DNA of 64,000 bases from Algoriphagus sp. (GTDB lineage Bacteria; Bacteroidota; Bacteroidia; Cytophagales; Cyclobacteriaceae): positions 167,986 to 231,985 of the forward strand of contig JAQSDM010000001.1 in NCBI GenBank assembly GCA_029945945.1, in the 5' to 3' direction. Position 1 is the first letter of the stretch. Every line of letters starts with the position of its first letter. The position numbers were made by a program, and so were the translations under genes. The notes beneath the pieces were generated by a model. The model did no database searches. It had not been told where the DNA came from and worked only from the letters and a program-made list of their open reading frames with translations. This document shows, one piece after another, positions 16,846 to 25,370 of the stretch.

Positions 16846-18339
16846 TCATCCCACTTTCTTTGTAAAAACATTCCCAAACCTATCCTTTGCTTCCACTACC
16901 AGATTCTCTGTGGACTTTGGCGCAAAGAAGAACATGTGATCGTTCAGCTGAGGCTCAACCCACTGACGTCTTGCGGGCAATTCCGGTCCGGTGTGGAGTT
17001 CAACACTCCATGGATCCAAGGCAACGATTTTCTCAGGACTTCCGGCTTTTACTCCGTTTTCGTACCAGGACAATTCCCAGGCTGGGTCATAATTCCAGCA
17101 GTTGAGAGAAATATGATCCGGATGGTCTTTGTGATAGCCTTTGGCATAAACTCTGAATTGCTCCTCAAGCGGGGTTTCAGAACCTTTGTATTTCCATTTC
17201 AATTCACTTCCTCTTGCCTCGTAAATGGCGTATCCGTTTGGTGTTCCGTCAAAGCAAATCGGTCCTGACCACCACGCTCCGCAGACTGTGCCGTGACAAT
17301 GCTCGTAGATATTTCCCGAAATCATGTTGTCATTGAAGTGAGTATGGCCAGATAGCAAATGTGCGTTGTACCCTTCCAACAATTTGTAGAGATGCTCGCG
17401 ATTGCTGACCGTTCCGCCAAGTGTGTCTCGCTGCGGATATCGGTTAACTGCTCCGGTGAATGAAGGTATATGAAGTGAAACGACCACCGTTTTACCCTTT
17501 TCCACCAATTTCAAATCCTGCTCAAGCCAGGCTAATTGCTCCTCGCTGATGTAGCCAATGTATTTGTTCGTGTTGCCCAAGTAAAACACATCATCCAGGA
17601 CCACATAGTGAATTTCTCCCCGGTTCCAGGAATAATAAGTTGGACCAAAGAGGCTATTAAATGTCTGATTACTCCATGCATCGGATCGTACTCCAAAGTC
17701 CATGTCATGGTTTCCAATGACCTGAAAGAAAGGAATCCCGGTACTTTGAACGCCCTGATTGTATTCTTTGAAAAGAGCGAGATCATCAAAAACCAAATCC
17801 CCGCAACCTATTCCAAACAAATTTGGATCGCCGATGGATTTGATTGTTTTCTGAACGTCCGGAAAAGCGACGGTCAGCATCAAATTGGCCTCATAATCAT
17901 TTTGAATCTGAGTATCCGAAAGTAAAAGGAAATGATGGTTCTCATCGCTTTGGACCGTGCGAGTAAGTTCGAATGAAATATTCTGCTCAGCTTTTGTTTT
18001 ATCAATCAACTGGAAAAAATCAGCCGATCCATTTGCTTGTTTTTTAAAATCAAAACCAGAAGGAGTTGATACAAAAACAAACTGTCTGTCAGTCGCAGTA
18101 TGTAATTCAAATTCTCCGGAGGAATTGGTTTGAACAACAGTTCTTCCATCTGAAACAGCCGCCCGAAATACACCTTGTCCGCCGACATGAACTCTGCCCC
18201 GGATCCTGATAGGACTGAAAACGGTGGGCAAAGTCTGAAAAGGTTTTCCATGGATATCCGCTAAAACTGAATCTCCTAATCCAAGGAATCCCGCGGAGGT
18301 TAGTCCAAGGGCTTTGATAAATTCTCTTCTTTTAAACAT
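16846..18339 (-). CDS. Calcineurin-like phosphoesterase, Tat-exported
   Basis: A 497-residue protein with a twin-arginine-like signal (MFKRREFIKALGL, cleavage near residue 28). An N-terminal all-beta domain (about 40-130) precedes the metallophosphatase core: SDTQIQ (D142), GCGDLVFDD (D181), GNHDMD (N210, H211) and SGHTHFND. A C-terminal beta domain completes the MetallophosN-Metallophos-MetallophosC order. Family knowledge: such exported enzymes hydrolyse phosphate mono- or diesters in the periplasm. It follows a PhoD-like phosphatase by 45 bases, so the two probably act together in organic phosphate use. The downstream GMC/Gfo-Idh genes might use the released sugar or polyol. Confidence 0.88.
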   Translation of the reverse strand: MFKRREFIKALGLTSAGFLGLGDSVLADIHGKPFQTLPTVFSPIRIRGRVHVGGQGVFRAAVSDGRTVVQTNSSGEFELHTATDRQFVFVSTPSGFDFKKQANGSADFFQLIDKTKAEQNISFELTRTVQSDENHHFLLLSDTQIQNDYEANLMLTVAFPDVQKTIKSIGDPNLFGIGCGDLVFDDLALFKEYNQGVQSTGIPFFQVIGNHDMDFGVRSDAWSNQTFNSLFGPTYYSWNRGEIHYVVLDDVFYLGNTNKYIGYISEEQLAWLEQDLKLVEKGKTVVVSLHIPSFTGAVNRYPQRDTLGGTVSNREHLYKLLEGYNAHLLSGHTHFNDNMISGNIYEHCHGTVCGAWWSGPICFDGTPNGYAIYEARGSELKWKYKGSETPLEEQFRVYAKGYHKDHPDHISLNCWNYDPAWELSWYENGVKAGSPEKIVALDPWSVELHTGPELPARRQWVEPQLNDHMFFFAPKSTENLVVEAKDRFGNVFTKKVG

Positions 18340-18384
18340 ATCGGTTGGGGTTTTGGGTTATCACTTTTTAAGAAATAACTTGTT

Positions 18385-19410
18385 TCAATGACTGAAAGGA
18401 ACTACTTGGGTGGCGAGTACGACTCCGTTTTCTCCCTTGATTTGGAAAGTCATTTCCTGATTCTTCCAGTCGATTAATGCAAGTCCGTAATTGAGTTTGG
18501 CAATCAATTGGCCTATTCTGTATTGGTTGGGTTCCGGAGTGATTTCACCCCAGGTATGAGTCAGCCCGCTGGAAGTAATCTCAAATAGACCATTTGGAAA
18601 TCGCGAATCCGTCAGTTTCATCACTTCGGCAATATGTCTGTCGCCGCTTAGCAAAACCGGAGTTTTAGCTCCTGATTTGGAGATCAGATCCAGTAATCTT
18701 TCTCTTTCCTTCGGAAAATTGGCCCATTTCTCATAGGCATGCTCTGTCGGCAAAATCTGGACACCACTTGAGATCAGATTGATTTTCGCAGAGCTGTTTT
18801 TCAATTCCTCTTCCAACCATTTCCATTGGGCTTCTCCCAATACTTCCCCGTTTTGGTTGATCTGATAAACCCGGTCAATTCTTTGAAGTGTGTCCCTGAA
18901 ATATCTGGCATCAAGCAAAATCACCTTGACCAGATTATCTCCGGTTCCTATCAAGTGGCTCGAATAAGCTCCTTCTCTCTTTCGCTCAGGAGCATTTACA
19001 GGCACTCCCAGAAAGTCAAACATGAGATCTCTGGATTCTTTCTTTTGAGCATAATTCTTTCCTCCGTCGTTGATTCCATAATCGTGATCATCCCAAACGC
19101 CTATAATTGAAGTCTTGGCTTTCAAAGCCTGATAATCCGGAACCTGATTTTGCAATTCGTATTTCGCCCGAAGGGTATCCATATTGGGCGTGTCACCATA
19201 GATATTATCCCCCATCCAGATCCAAAGGTCCGGCTGATCAGAAATTATGGGTTGCCAAAGTGGCTGCGGTCGATTCTGCCTGTTGCAGGATCCAAAAGCA
19301 ATGACGTCAACTGATTCACCCGAAACAGAAACAGATTTTTCCGCAGGCTTACAGGAAAAAAAGGAAGCTAGAATCAGGGAAGTAAAAAGCGTGAAGCGGA
19401 TGAATTTCAT
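18385..19410 (-). CDS. PhoD-like alkaline phosphatase/phosphodiesterase lipoprotein
   Basis: A 341-residue protein with a lipoprotein signal whose lipobox is ASFFSC (Cys20). The core shows FGSCNRQNRPQPLW, WMGDNIYGD (metal aspartate), VWDDHDYGIND (DDHD-type metal cluster), LLDARYFRD and LLSGDRHIAE, all typical of the PhoD family. PhoD enzymes need Fe3+ and Ca2+ and act on phosphodiesters outside the cytoplasm. It is the first gene of the minus-strand run that ends with the subunit 3 gene. No Pho-box-like repeat could be recognised in its 258-base upstream region. Confidence 0.9.
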   Translation of the reverse strand: MKFIRFTLFTSLILASFFSCKPAEKSVSVSGESVDVIAFGSCNRQNRPQPLWQPIISDQPDLWIWMGDNIYGDTPNMDTLRAKYELQNQVPDYQALKAKTSIIGVWDDHDYGINDGGKNYAQKKESRDLMFDFLGVPVNAPERKREGAYSSHLIGTGDNLVKVILLDARYFRDTLQRIDRVYQINQNGEVLGEAQWKWLEEELKNSSAKINLISSGVQILPTEHAYEKWANFPKERERLLDLISKSGAKTPVLLSGDRHIAEVMKLTDSRFPNGLFEITSSGLTHTWGEITPEPNQYRIGQLIAKLNYGLALIDWKNQEMTFQIKGENGVVLATQVVPFSH

Positions 19411-19533
19411 GGCTGGGTGGATTTTCTATTAAAAATGTAAATAAACTGCAAAAGACACCTTCCCTTTGATCAAAATTCTCAATTTCTTAACCTCTGGATT
19501 GGATCCATAATCTTTGAATCATGGTTTAAGCAA

Positions 19534-19602
19534 ATGGCCATCAAATCAATTCTCTTTGGACTTAAAGAACTTTTAACCATTTTTGGCGCCATTTTGGATT
19601 AA
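19534..19602 (+). CDS. Possible 22-residue amphipathic peptide
   Basis: An ATG-started frame of 22 codons beginning MAIKSILFGLKELLT and ending GAILD. It is almost entirely hydrophobic with two lysines, one glutamate and a final aspartate, as in short amphipathic helical peptides. It lies 66 bases before the FKBP gene. An open frame of this size can occur by chance, so support is weak. Confidence 0.2.
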   Translation: MAIKSILFGLKELLTIFGAILD

Positions 19603-19668
19603 AGCTAATCCCAAATCGGTTTTCAAATCCCGACAATTTCCTAAGCCCTTAAAAACAAATACTACCGA

Positions 19669-20520
19669 ATGAAACCTCTTTTAATCATCTGGGCATTGTG
19701 CATGCCTTTTCTGGCCTTCTCACAACAGGACAAAGGCTTTCAGCAATCCCCAACGGGTTTGAAATACCAATTCTTCAAAGATGAACCCGGAAGACTTGCA
19801 GTGGTAGACGACGTCATCAAAATTAATTTTAAGATGATGACAGCTACGGATTCCGTTCTCAGAGATACCTGGAAAGAAGAAGGGGCCAAAATTTCACAAG
19901 CACCGGAGCCAATTTTCTTGGGCAGTCCGGAAGAAGCATTCCTGATGATGTCTGCAGGAGACAGCGCTGCTTTCCTGATCAGTGCCGATTCTTTGTTTGA
20001 AAAAGCTATTCAGCAACCTATGCCTGATTACATCGCAAAAGGAAGTTTTTTGAAATTCATCATCAAGATGGAAGGCTTGTACACCATGGAAGAATTCGAA
20101 GCAGAGATGAATAAAGAGGCGGCAGCAATTGTGGAAAAAGAAGATGCCACTATTCAGGAATATCTGACTTCAAAAAACTTGGTTGGCGTTAAGCAGCCTT
20201 CCGGATTGTATTATGTCCAACTGACTCCCGGAACAGGATTGAAAGCTGAGCCAGGCAAAACAGTTTCAGTTCATTACACGGGCAAGTTATTAGACGGATT
20301 CGAATTTGACAGCTCTCTGGCTAGAGGACCATTTGACTTTAATTTGGGACAGGGTCAAGTCATCGCAGGTTGGGATGAAGGTGTAGCAATGATGAGCGTA
20401 GGAGAAAAAGGATTTTTCATTCTCCCTTCCGGCTTGGCCTACGGAGCCAGAGGTGCAGGTGGAGCTATTCCTCCCTACAGCATTCTGATTTTTGAAATTG
20501 AATTACTTGACGTAAAATAA
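19669..20520 (+). CDS. FKBP-type peptidyl-prolyl cis-trans isomerase, exported
   Basis: A 283-residue protein with a signal peptide (cleavage around FSQQ, residues 16-19). The C-terminal 95 residues are a complete FKBP domain: VHYTGKLLDGFEFDSS, LGQGQVIAGWDEGVAMM, and GARGAGGAIPPYSILIFEIELL. The N-terminal half resembles a second, degenerate FKBP-like domain (LKYQFFKDEP, INFKMMTATDSVLRDTW) followed by a helical linker, as in FkpA/Mip-like foldases. The protein would assist folding of exported proteins. It is monocistronic, with a strong terminator starting right after its stop codon. Confidence 0.92.
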   Translation: MKPLLIIWALCMPFLAFSQQDKGFQQSPTGLKYQFFKDEPGRLAVVDDVIKINFKMMTATDSVLRDTWKEEGAKISQAPEPIFLGSPEEAFLMMSAGDSAAFLISADSLFEKAIQQPMPDYIAKGSFLKFIIKMEGLYTMEEFEAEMNKEAAAIVEKEDATIQEYLTSKNLVGVKQPSGLYYVQLTPGTGLKAEPGKTVSVHYTGKLLDGFEFDSSLARGPFDFNLGQGQVIAGWDEGVAMMSVGEKGFFILPSGLAYGARGAGGAIPPYSILIFEIELLDVK

Positions 20521-20558
20521 AAAGAAGGGGAAAGCCACATGAAGCTTTCCCCTTCTTT
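20521..20558 (+). terminator. Strong rho-independent terminator
   Basis: AAAGAAGGGGAAAGC and GCTTTCCCCTTCTTT make a 15-bp perfect stem with an 8-base loop (CACATGAA), followed by further T. It begins at the base after the FKBP stop codon. Confidence 0.92.
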
Positions 20559-20747
20559 TTTAATCTAAATTATCATAAAGGTTGACTGAGGTAACCCCGG
20601 AAAATCCTTTTGTAATTAATCCAATATTTTTTGATCTTAAGGTAAGTTTTTGGCCTGAATCCAGGTAAATGCCATCGGTCCTGTCCGCTTTTTAAGCAGG
20701 TCTTTACAGGAATTTTCTTTTTAAATTTTTTTCAAACACTCCTAACA

Positions 20748-20834
20748 ATGGAAGGATATTTCAACAAAACGATTAATATGATCGAGGATTTCAAAAAGGA
20801 AATAACAAGCGAAAATTTCGCTTTTAGCGGGTAA
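20748..20834 (+). CDS. Possible 28-residue small protein upstream of the dipeptidase
   Basis: An ATG-started frame of 28 codons beginning MEGYFNKTINMIEDFKKEI and ending FAFSG. The stop lies four bases before the dipeptidase ATG, the spacing of a translationally coupled leader. The composition (charged, helical) is protein-like and unlike the surrounding AT-rich leader. I recognise no family. It could be a leader peptide, a small partner protein or a chance frame. Confidence 0.35.
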   Translation: MEGYFNKTINMIEDFKKEITSENFAFSG

Positions 20835-20838
20835 AGTC

Positions 20839-22437
20839 ATGAAAAGGAAATTTTCAGATCTGCATTGCCACAATCACATGAGGGTTCATTTCCACATGCA
20901 GGCAAAAGAAAAGAAATTCACCAGAAAAGGTGAATTCAGCCCATGGACAGTCATTGCTTCCAATTCCAAGAATCTGGAAAAGGGGAAAATGGGTGCCAGT
21001 TACAGCCAGATTGATCTGGTTAAATGCTGGAACAGCAATCTTCGACTTACGTTCAATTCCCTCTATCCACTTGAGCGACAGTTTGTAAAAGGCATGGACC
21101 CAAAAATCAAGGAAGACAAATGGTACCACTTTGTGGCCAAGGGAATTCTGGGAGAATCGGGTTTAAAAAGAGACCTTTTGCAGACAGTCTACATGAAGAT
21201 TCCCGATAAAGTGGTTGACTTTTTCCAGTCAGATGGGTATGATTATTGGGATTCATTGAACAGGGAAAAAGACTTTGTTCTGATCGATTCAGGCAAACGG
21301 ATCAAAAAAAATCAAATCCACGTTCCTTCTGCTCTTTTCGGGGATGAAAAAGCCGCTACAAAACGGGCCAAAGAGCATCCCGAATCTTACGTCGCAGAAA
21401 ATGCCTGCTATCGGGTTCCGAGAAACAAAGATGAACTCAATAAATCCCTGGCTGATGACACTGAAATCACCATGATCCTGACGATAGAAGGAGCTCATGC
21501 CTTGGGAACAGACCGTTGTAAAACTGTTGAGGAAATCTCCAAGCGGATCAAATTCATCAAAGAAAAGTGGGAAGTTCCGGTCTTCTTCATCACGTTTTCA
21601 CACCACTTTGACAACCGACTTTGCGGTCACGCACATTCAATTCCCGGAATGGGAAAAGTCCTGATGAAACAGAGACCGCACATGAATGAAGGTTTTCGAA
21701 GAAATGGACACCGGATAATCCGAGAAACCCTGGGACTTTCCATGAATCTTGAACAGGATCCAACTCTTGGCTATAGAATCCTGATCGATGTCAAGCATAT
21801 GGCTGCCCGGTCAAGAGTTGAATATTATGATTTGGTAAAAACTTGTCAGGCAAAAGGTGACAACATCCCTGTGATCGCTTCCCACTGTGGCTATTCCGGG
21901 CTCAAAACACTTCAGGATCATATCGACCGTGAAAAAGAAGAAAAAGACGATCATTGCGATCCAACGGGAAAATTCAATGCTTGGAATATCAATATGTGCG
22001 ACGAAGACATTGAGATGATTGTAAAAACCCAGGGACTTTTCGGACTATCATTTGATCAGCGGATCTTGGGAATCACCAAAAAAGACAAGGACACAAACCG
22101 AAACGGCATTCAGCTAATCTGGGAAAATATTGAAGGGATTGTCAAAAGCGCCTATTCAAATCCCAATCTGACCGACGTTCAGAAACCTCAAATCTGGAAG
22201 TCCATTACTATCGGAACAGACTTCGAAGGGCTCATAGATCCGGTCAATCCCTATCCTACCGCTTTGGAATATGAGTTGATGGCCAACAATCTTGTCTTCG
22301 AAATTGATCAGGCAAGAAAAGATCCAAGTGCCAAACACCTCGCTCATCTCAAATCAAGGGAGGATGTCGAAAAAGCGGTGGATGACTTTTGCTACAACAA
22401 TGCTGAGGCATTTGTGAAGGTAAATTACCCGGTTTGA
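20839..22437 (+). CDS. Membrane dipeptidase-like (peptidase M19 family) metallohydrolase
   Basis: A 532-residue protein without signal peptide. Motifs of the amidohydrolase/M19 fold appear in order: SDLHCHNHM (first metal histidines), LTIEGAHAL (bridging glutamate), FITFSHHFDN, CGHAHS, VIASHCGYSG (metal histidine) and TIGTDFEGL (late aspartate). It is longer than typical renal-dipeptidase-like enzymes (about 330-400 residues), with insertions near 95-200 and 360-420. The standard reaction is hydrolysis of dipeptides, with some members acting on D-amino-acid or modified peptides. It may be coupled to a 28-residue frame just upstream. Confidence 0.8.
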   Translation: MKRKFSDLHCHNHMRVHFHMQAKEKKFTRKGEFSPWTVIASNSKNLEKGKMGASYSQIDLVKCWNSNLRLTFNSLYPLERQFVKGMDPKIKEDKWYHFVAKGILGESGLKRDLLQTVYMKIPDKVVDFFQSDGYDYWDSLNREKDFVLIDSGKRIKKNQIHVPSALFGDEKAATKRAKEHPESYVAENACYRVPRNKDELNKSLADDTEITMILTIEGAHALGTDRCKTVEEISKRIKFIKEKWEVPVFFITFSHHFDNRLCGHAHSIPGMGKVLMKQRPHMNEGFRRNGHRIIRETLGLSMNLEQDPTLGYRILIDVKHMAARSRVEYYDLVKTCQAKGDNIPVIASHCGYSGLKTLQDHIDREKEEKDDHCDPTGKFNAWNINMCDEDIEMIVKTQGLFGLSFDQRILGITKKDKDTNRNGIQLIWENIEGIVKSAYSNPNLTDVQKPQIWKSITIGTDFEGLIDPVNPYPTALEYELMANNLVFEIDQARKDPSAKHLAHLKSREDVEKAVDDFCYNNAEAFVKVNYPV

Positions 22438-22438
22438 T

Positions 22439-22490
22439 AAGATTTAAGACACAAGACTTAAGACGTAAGATTTAAGAGGTAAGACTTATT
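22439..22490 (+). repeat. 14-bp tandem repeat, about 3.7 copies
   Basis: Units are AAGATTTAAGACAC, AAGACTTAAGACGT, AAGATTTAAGAGGT and a partial AAGACTTA. The array begins two bases after the dipeptidase stop codon and fills half of the gap to the convergent gene. Confidence 0.8.
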
Positions 22491-22520
22491 GAAATCACTT
22501 TTCATCGGGCATTGGTTTCA

Positions 22521-22558
22521 TAATCTCTTAATCTCCTATCTCTATTTTCTTATTTCTA
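22521..22558. repeat. Purine-rich degenerate repeat overlapping a gene end
   Basis: On the minus strand it reads as GAAATAAGAAAATAGAGATA then GGAGATTAAGAGATTATG. It supplies the last codons (EIRK) and stop of the serine hydrolase gene and continues downstream. It belongs with the copy at 16801-16840. Confidence 0.55.
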
Positions 22559-23738
22559 AAACTTCCAAATACAATTCATTCAATACCTTTTCGGCTTTGG
22601 TGTGAATCGGGCTTCCGGTGACGGTAGCAAGATTGATTGCGAGGAAAATGTAAGTTTGCTGCTCTGGAAAATAGTAAAGCTGACTTCCGGCACCCAATCC
22701 TCCTCCGCTATGTCCGATCGCTTCTTTTCCCCCAAGAGTAGTCAGATCCAAGCCTAAACCATATTGAGGAATGGCTTTAGAATCTTTGACCCAAGTCTTC
22801 ATTTCTACGAGGGTTTCCTTTTTGATTAGTTCCCCGTTCATCAAGCCTTCCAAAAACCGAATTCCATCTGAGGCGGTAGTGACGATTCCGTCATCACCCA
22901 CCATCTTTTTCACATTCTGAACTTGCAAATAGGAGGAGTTTTCGACAATTCCATTGCTGTATCGATCCCAATATCCATCCACCAAAGCGGGATTATCCAA
23001 ATAATTAGGGTTGTTTCGGTAGAAAGTATTCTCCAGATCGAGTTTCTGCAGGATGTTTTCACGGATAAATTTTGAGTGATCTCCGGTCAGATGATCCATC
23101 ATGAGGGCAAGCAGTACAAAGCCTGAGTTCCGGTAAGAATACCTCGATCCAGGTTCAAAATCCAACTCTTTCCCTTTGATCAATTCCATGTAATCGATCG
23201 GCTCGAAGGGATAATCCGGATTCTGAAGTAGAACCGTGATATACTCGGGAAGGTAATTGTACTCGGGAATTCCTGATGTATGATTTAGTAGCATCCGGAC
23301 TGTTATTTGATCAGATTGAGTAATCCAGGAAGCCAATTCCGCGGGCAAATAAGTTGCCACAGGAGCATCCAGATCAAGTTTTCCCTGCTCATATAATTGC
23401 AAAATACTGACCGCCAAATAGGTCTTCGAAATACTCTGAAGGTATTGGAGATTGCAAACATTCATCGGGGTTTTCGTTTCGATTTTTGAAAGTCCCGCTG
23501 CTGAATACCAGGTTTCCTGTGGAGTTTTGACTCCCGCTACAATTCCAGGAATCCCAAGACTCACCAACTCATTCATCTTTGCCTGAACCTTCCCGAATTT
23601 CTCGTTGGCCGAAGCAGAGTTAGAAGAGTCACAAGTCATTTGATTGGTTTTCTGGGCAAAACTCATTTCACCAAAACCGATCACCAAAAGCAGAAATGAA
23701 ATCAATCCTAAATGATAAAACTTTGAGTAGATTTTCAT
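22542..23738 (-). CDS. Serine beta-lactamase-like hydrolase (class C/esterase type), exported
   Basis: A 398-residue protein with a signal peptide (residues about 1-29, ending MSFAQ). Active-site motifs are SISK (nucleophile S102, K105), YRNSG (tyrosine motif) and HSGGG (the KTG-box equivalent), matching the beta-lactamase/DD-peptidase-like serine hydrolases. Family members cleave peptidoglycan-like D-amino-acid peptides or act as esterases; a resistance role is not implied. The start codon overlaps the stop of the preceding small envelope protein by four bases (ATGA), so they are coupled. The final codons fall in a purine-rich repeat. Confidence 0.9.
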   Translation of the reverse strand: MKIYSKFYHLGLISFLLLVIGFGEMSFAQKTNQMTCDSSNSASANEKFGKVQAKMNELVSLGIPGIVAGVKTPQETWYSAAGLSKIETKTPMNVCNLQYLQSISKTYLAVSILQLYEQGKLDLDAPVATYLPAELASWITQSDQITVRMLLNHTSGIPEYNYLPEYITVLLQNPDYPFEPIDYMELIKGKELDFEPGSRYSYRNSGFVLLALMMDHLTGDHSKFIRENILQKLDLENTFYRNNPNYLDNPALVDGYWDRYSNGIVENSSYLQVQNVKKMVGDDGIVTTASDGIRFLEGLMNGELIKKETLVEMKTWVKDSKAIPQYGLGLDLTTLGGKEAIGHSGGGLGAGSQLYYFPEQQTYIFLAINLATVTGSPIHTKAEKVLNELYLEVLEIRK

Positions 23739-24346
23739 TTCTCAGTAGATTTAAAGTGGGTCCGAGTTCCAAACTGAAACAGAGTCTCAGGCACAATCGG
23801 AATATCCTGATTGTACACTTTTAGCAAGATCAGCTGGTAATTTACAAATGGGCTGGTGTAGACATTTTCGGAATAATCATGAACACCCATTCCGATTCCA
23901 ACAGGAATAGCGAGCATACCTTTTCCTTTCTTTCCTGCGGAAATCCATTCTCCGTTTTTCTGAATAAATGACTCAGTAGGTCGATAGGCAATTTTATATC
24001 CGATACCAGCTTTTATTTCACCAAAAAATGGATTCCCAAGATAAGGTCTCCAGGCAGTTTGGGTCAGGAAATAAAGACCATTTCCCATCGCCTTATTCCG
24101 CTGCCACATGACAGAAAACTCCTGAATCCAATCATGGTCTCCATTATGGCTTACCTCAGTTCCGATCCCGATTCCCATGTTTTTGAAATTCTCCCCCATA
24201 TTTTTTAAGGGAAGGGAAAAAGATTGGAATTGAAGTGTGATGACAACCGGGAAATTCCGGTAGTCTTTCATGTTGGTGTCCTGCGCTTGTAAAGTTGAGG
24301 AAGCAAACAGGCAGAGTAAAAAGATGAGTACGATTTGCTTTTTCAT
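23735..24346 (-). CDS. Exported protein of unknown function, probable small outer-membrane barrel
   Basis: I start it at the ATG giving MKKQIVLIFLLCLF (203 residues), an obvious signal peptide ending TLQAQ; the longer open frame adds 14 residues without signal character. After the signal, alternating hydrophobic/polar strands with glycine and aromatic ends (IGIGTEVSHNG, IKAGIGYKIAY, IPVGIGMGVHDY) suggest a small beta-barrel. I recognise no family. It is translationally coupled to the serine hydrolase, which suggests a joint envelope function. Confidence 0.7.
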   Translation of the reverse strand: MKKQIVLIFLLCLFASSTLQAQDTNMKDYRNFPVVITLQFQSFSLPLKNMGENFKNMGIGIGTEVSHNGDHDWIQEFSVMWQRNKAMGNGLYFLTQTAWRPYLGNPFFGEIKAGIGYKIAYRPTESFIQKNGEWISAGKKGKGMLAIPVGIGMGVHDYSENVYTSPFVNYQLILLKVYNQDIPIVPETLFQFGTRTHFKSTEK

Positions 24347-24536
24347 CTGTTTATAATTTGCTTTTAGCGGCCAGATGGAATCTCGCATGGCCCAAAATCA
24401 TTCCTGTGTGTGGCAGTTGTGTCATGCTTGATTTCATAGCTGTTGATTTCTGAGGCAATGTTACCCTGAAATCTGATCAGGAATTGAAAAAATGAGCTTT
24501 GATTCCCTGAACCGACCCAAAAAAGCCTTTGAAATG

Positions 24537-25364
24537 TCAGGGCTTTGGCATAAACCAGGCGCGAAATGAAGGTGCTTTTGCTCTGCTGATTCCAAGTTCA
24601 AGATCAAAAGGGGAATTTGGAATGAGTTCCGCCTCCAGTTTCCCATGGTCAAGTTTTCTGAAACCCAGAAGAATTTGCCGGTGAATGATGGTCTGACGGT
24701 TCAACCGAAAAAACTCAAAAGCGGGCAGGTTTTTCTCCCAATAATCGAGGCTTTCATCCAGGAAATACTTTTTTCCTTTGACAGTAAAAAGCAAAACATA
24801 TTCATCATCAATCTTTAACGCAGCTACTTCAATTGCCGGAATGAGCAATTCCTGATTCCCGCTTTTGACTTGAAAACCAGGAAATACCTCAAGTGAAACA
24901 GAATTCTCAGCCTGTATCTCAGAAAGGGTATGCTGGTAGTGAAGTGCGATGTAAATGCCATTAATCACCAGAAACCAAATGCTGATGATGAAGACATCCA
25001 TCGTGTAAAATTCCGGAATGGCGGGTCTTCCTTTGGCTATCCAACTCACCAATTCGGTCGTGAGAATGATAAAGCTAATTCCTGCAATAGTGGTCAATAT
25101 CACCTGAATCAAAATCCTTTTCCCAGGCTTTGGCTCAAAAGGCAAAACCCGATCCAACAAAAAGATCAGGCGTCTGACTATCAGCCAGGCAAGATAACCC
25201 TGGGCGGTATCGATGGAAAATGTAAGAAGCAAAAACCCATTCCACTGAATATTGGAATACGTCAGGTAGTAATTGAACGCACTGATCAGCGGAATCAGAA
25301 CGAGGAAAATCAGGACATCCGGCCTATACTTTTTGGAAATGAAAAAGTCAGAATCCTGTCGCAT
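24537..25364 (-). CDS. LytTR-type DNA-binding regulator with four membrane segments
   Basis: A 275-residue protein with four predicted membrane helices (about residues 17-38, 41-62, 83-105, 123-142) and a C-terminal LytTR domain (about 168-270). The LytTR signs are VAALKIDDEYVLLFTVKGKKY, a conserved FFRLNRQTIIH stretch and the final basic strand region. It lacks a receiver domain, so it is a one-component, membrane-sensing regulator. It begins six bases after the tryptophan dioxygenase gene and is probably cotranscribed, though control of that gene is only inferred. Confidence 0.85.
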   Translation of the reverse strand: MRQDSDFFISKKYRPDVLIFLVLIPLISAFNYYLTYSNIQWNGFLLLTFSIDTAQGYLAWLIVRRLIFLLDRVLPFEPKPGKRILIQVILTTIAGISFIILTTELVSWIAKGRPAIPEFYTMDVFIISIWFLVINGIYIALHYQHTLSEIQAENSVSLEVFPGFQVKSGNQELLIPAIEVAALKIDDEYVLLFTVKGKKYFLDESLDYWEKNLPAFEFFRLNRQTIIHRQILLGFRKLDHGKLEAELIPNSPFDLELGISRAKAPSFRAWFMPKP

Positions 25365-25370
25365 ATACCT

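Noticed and set aside
22439..22490. CRISPR array
   Set aside because: The 14-bp units are directly adjacent with no spacers, and no cas genes are present.
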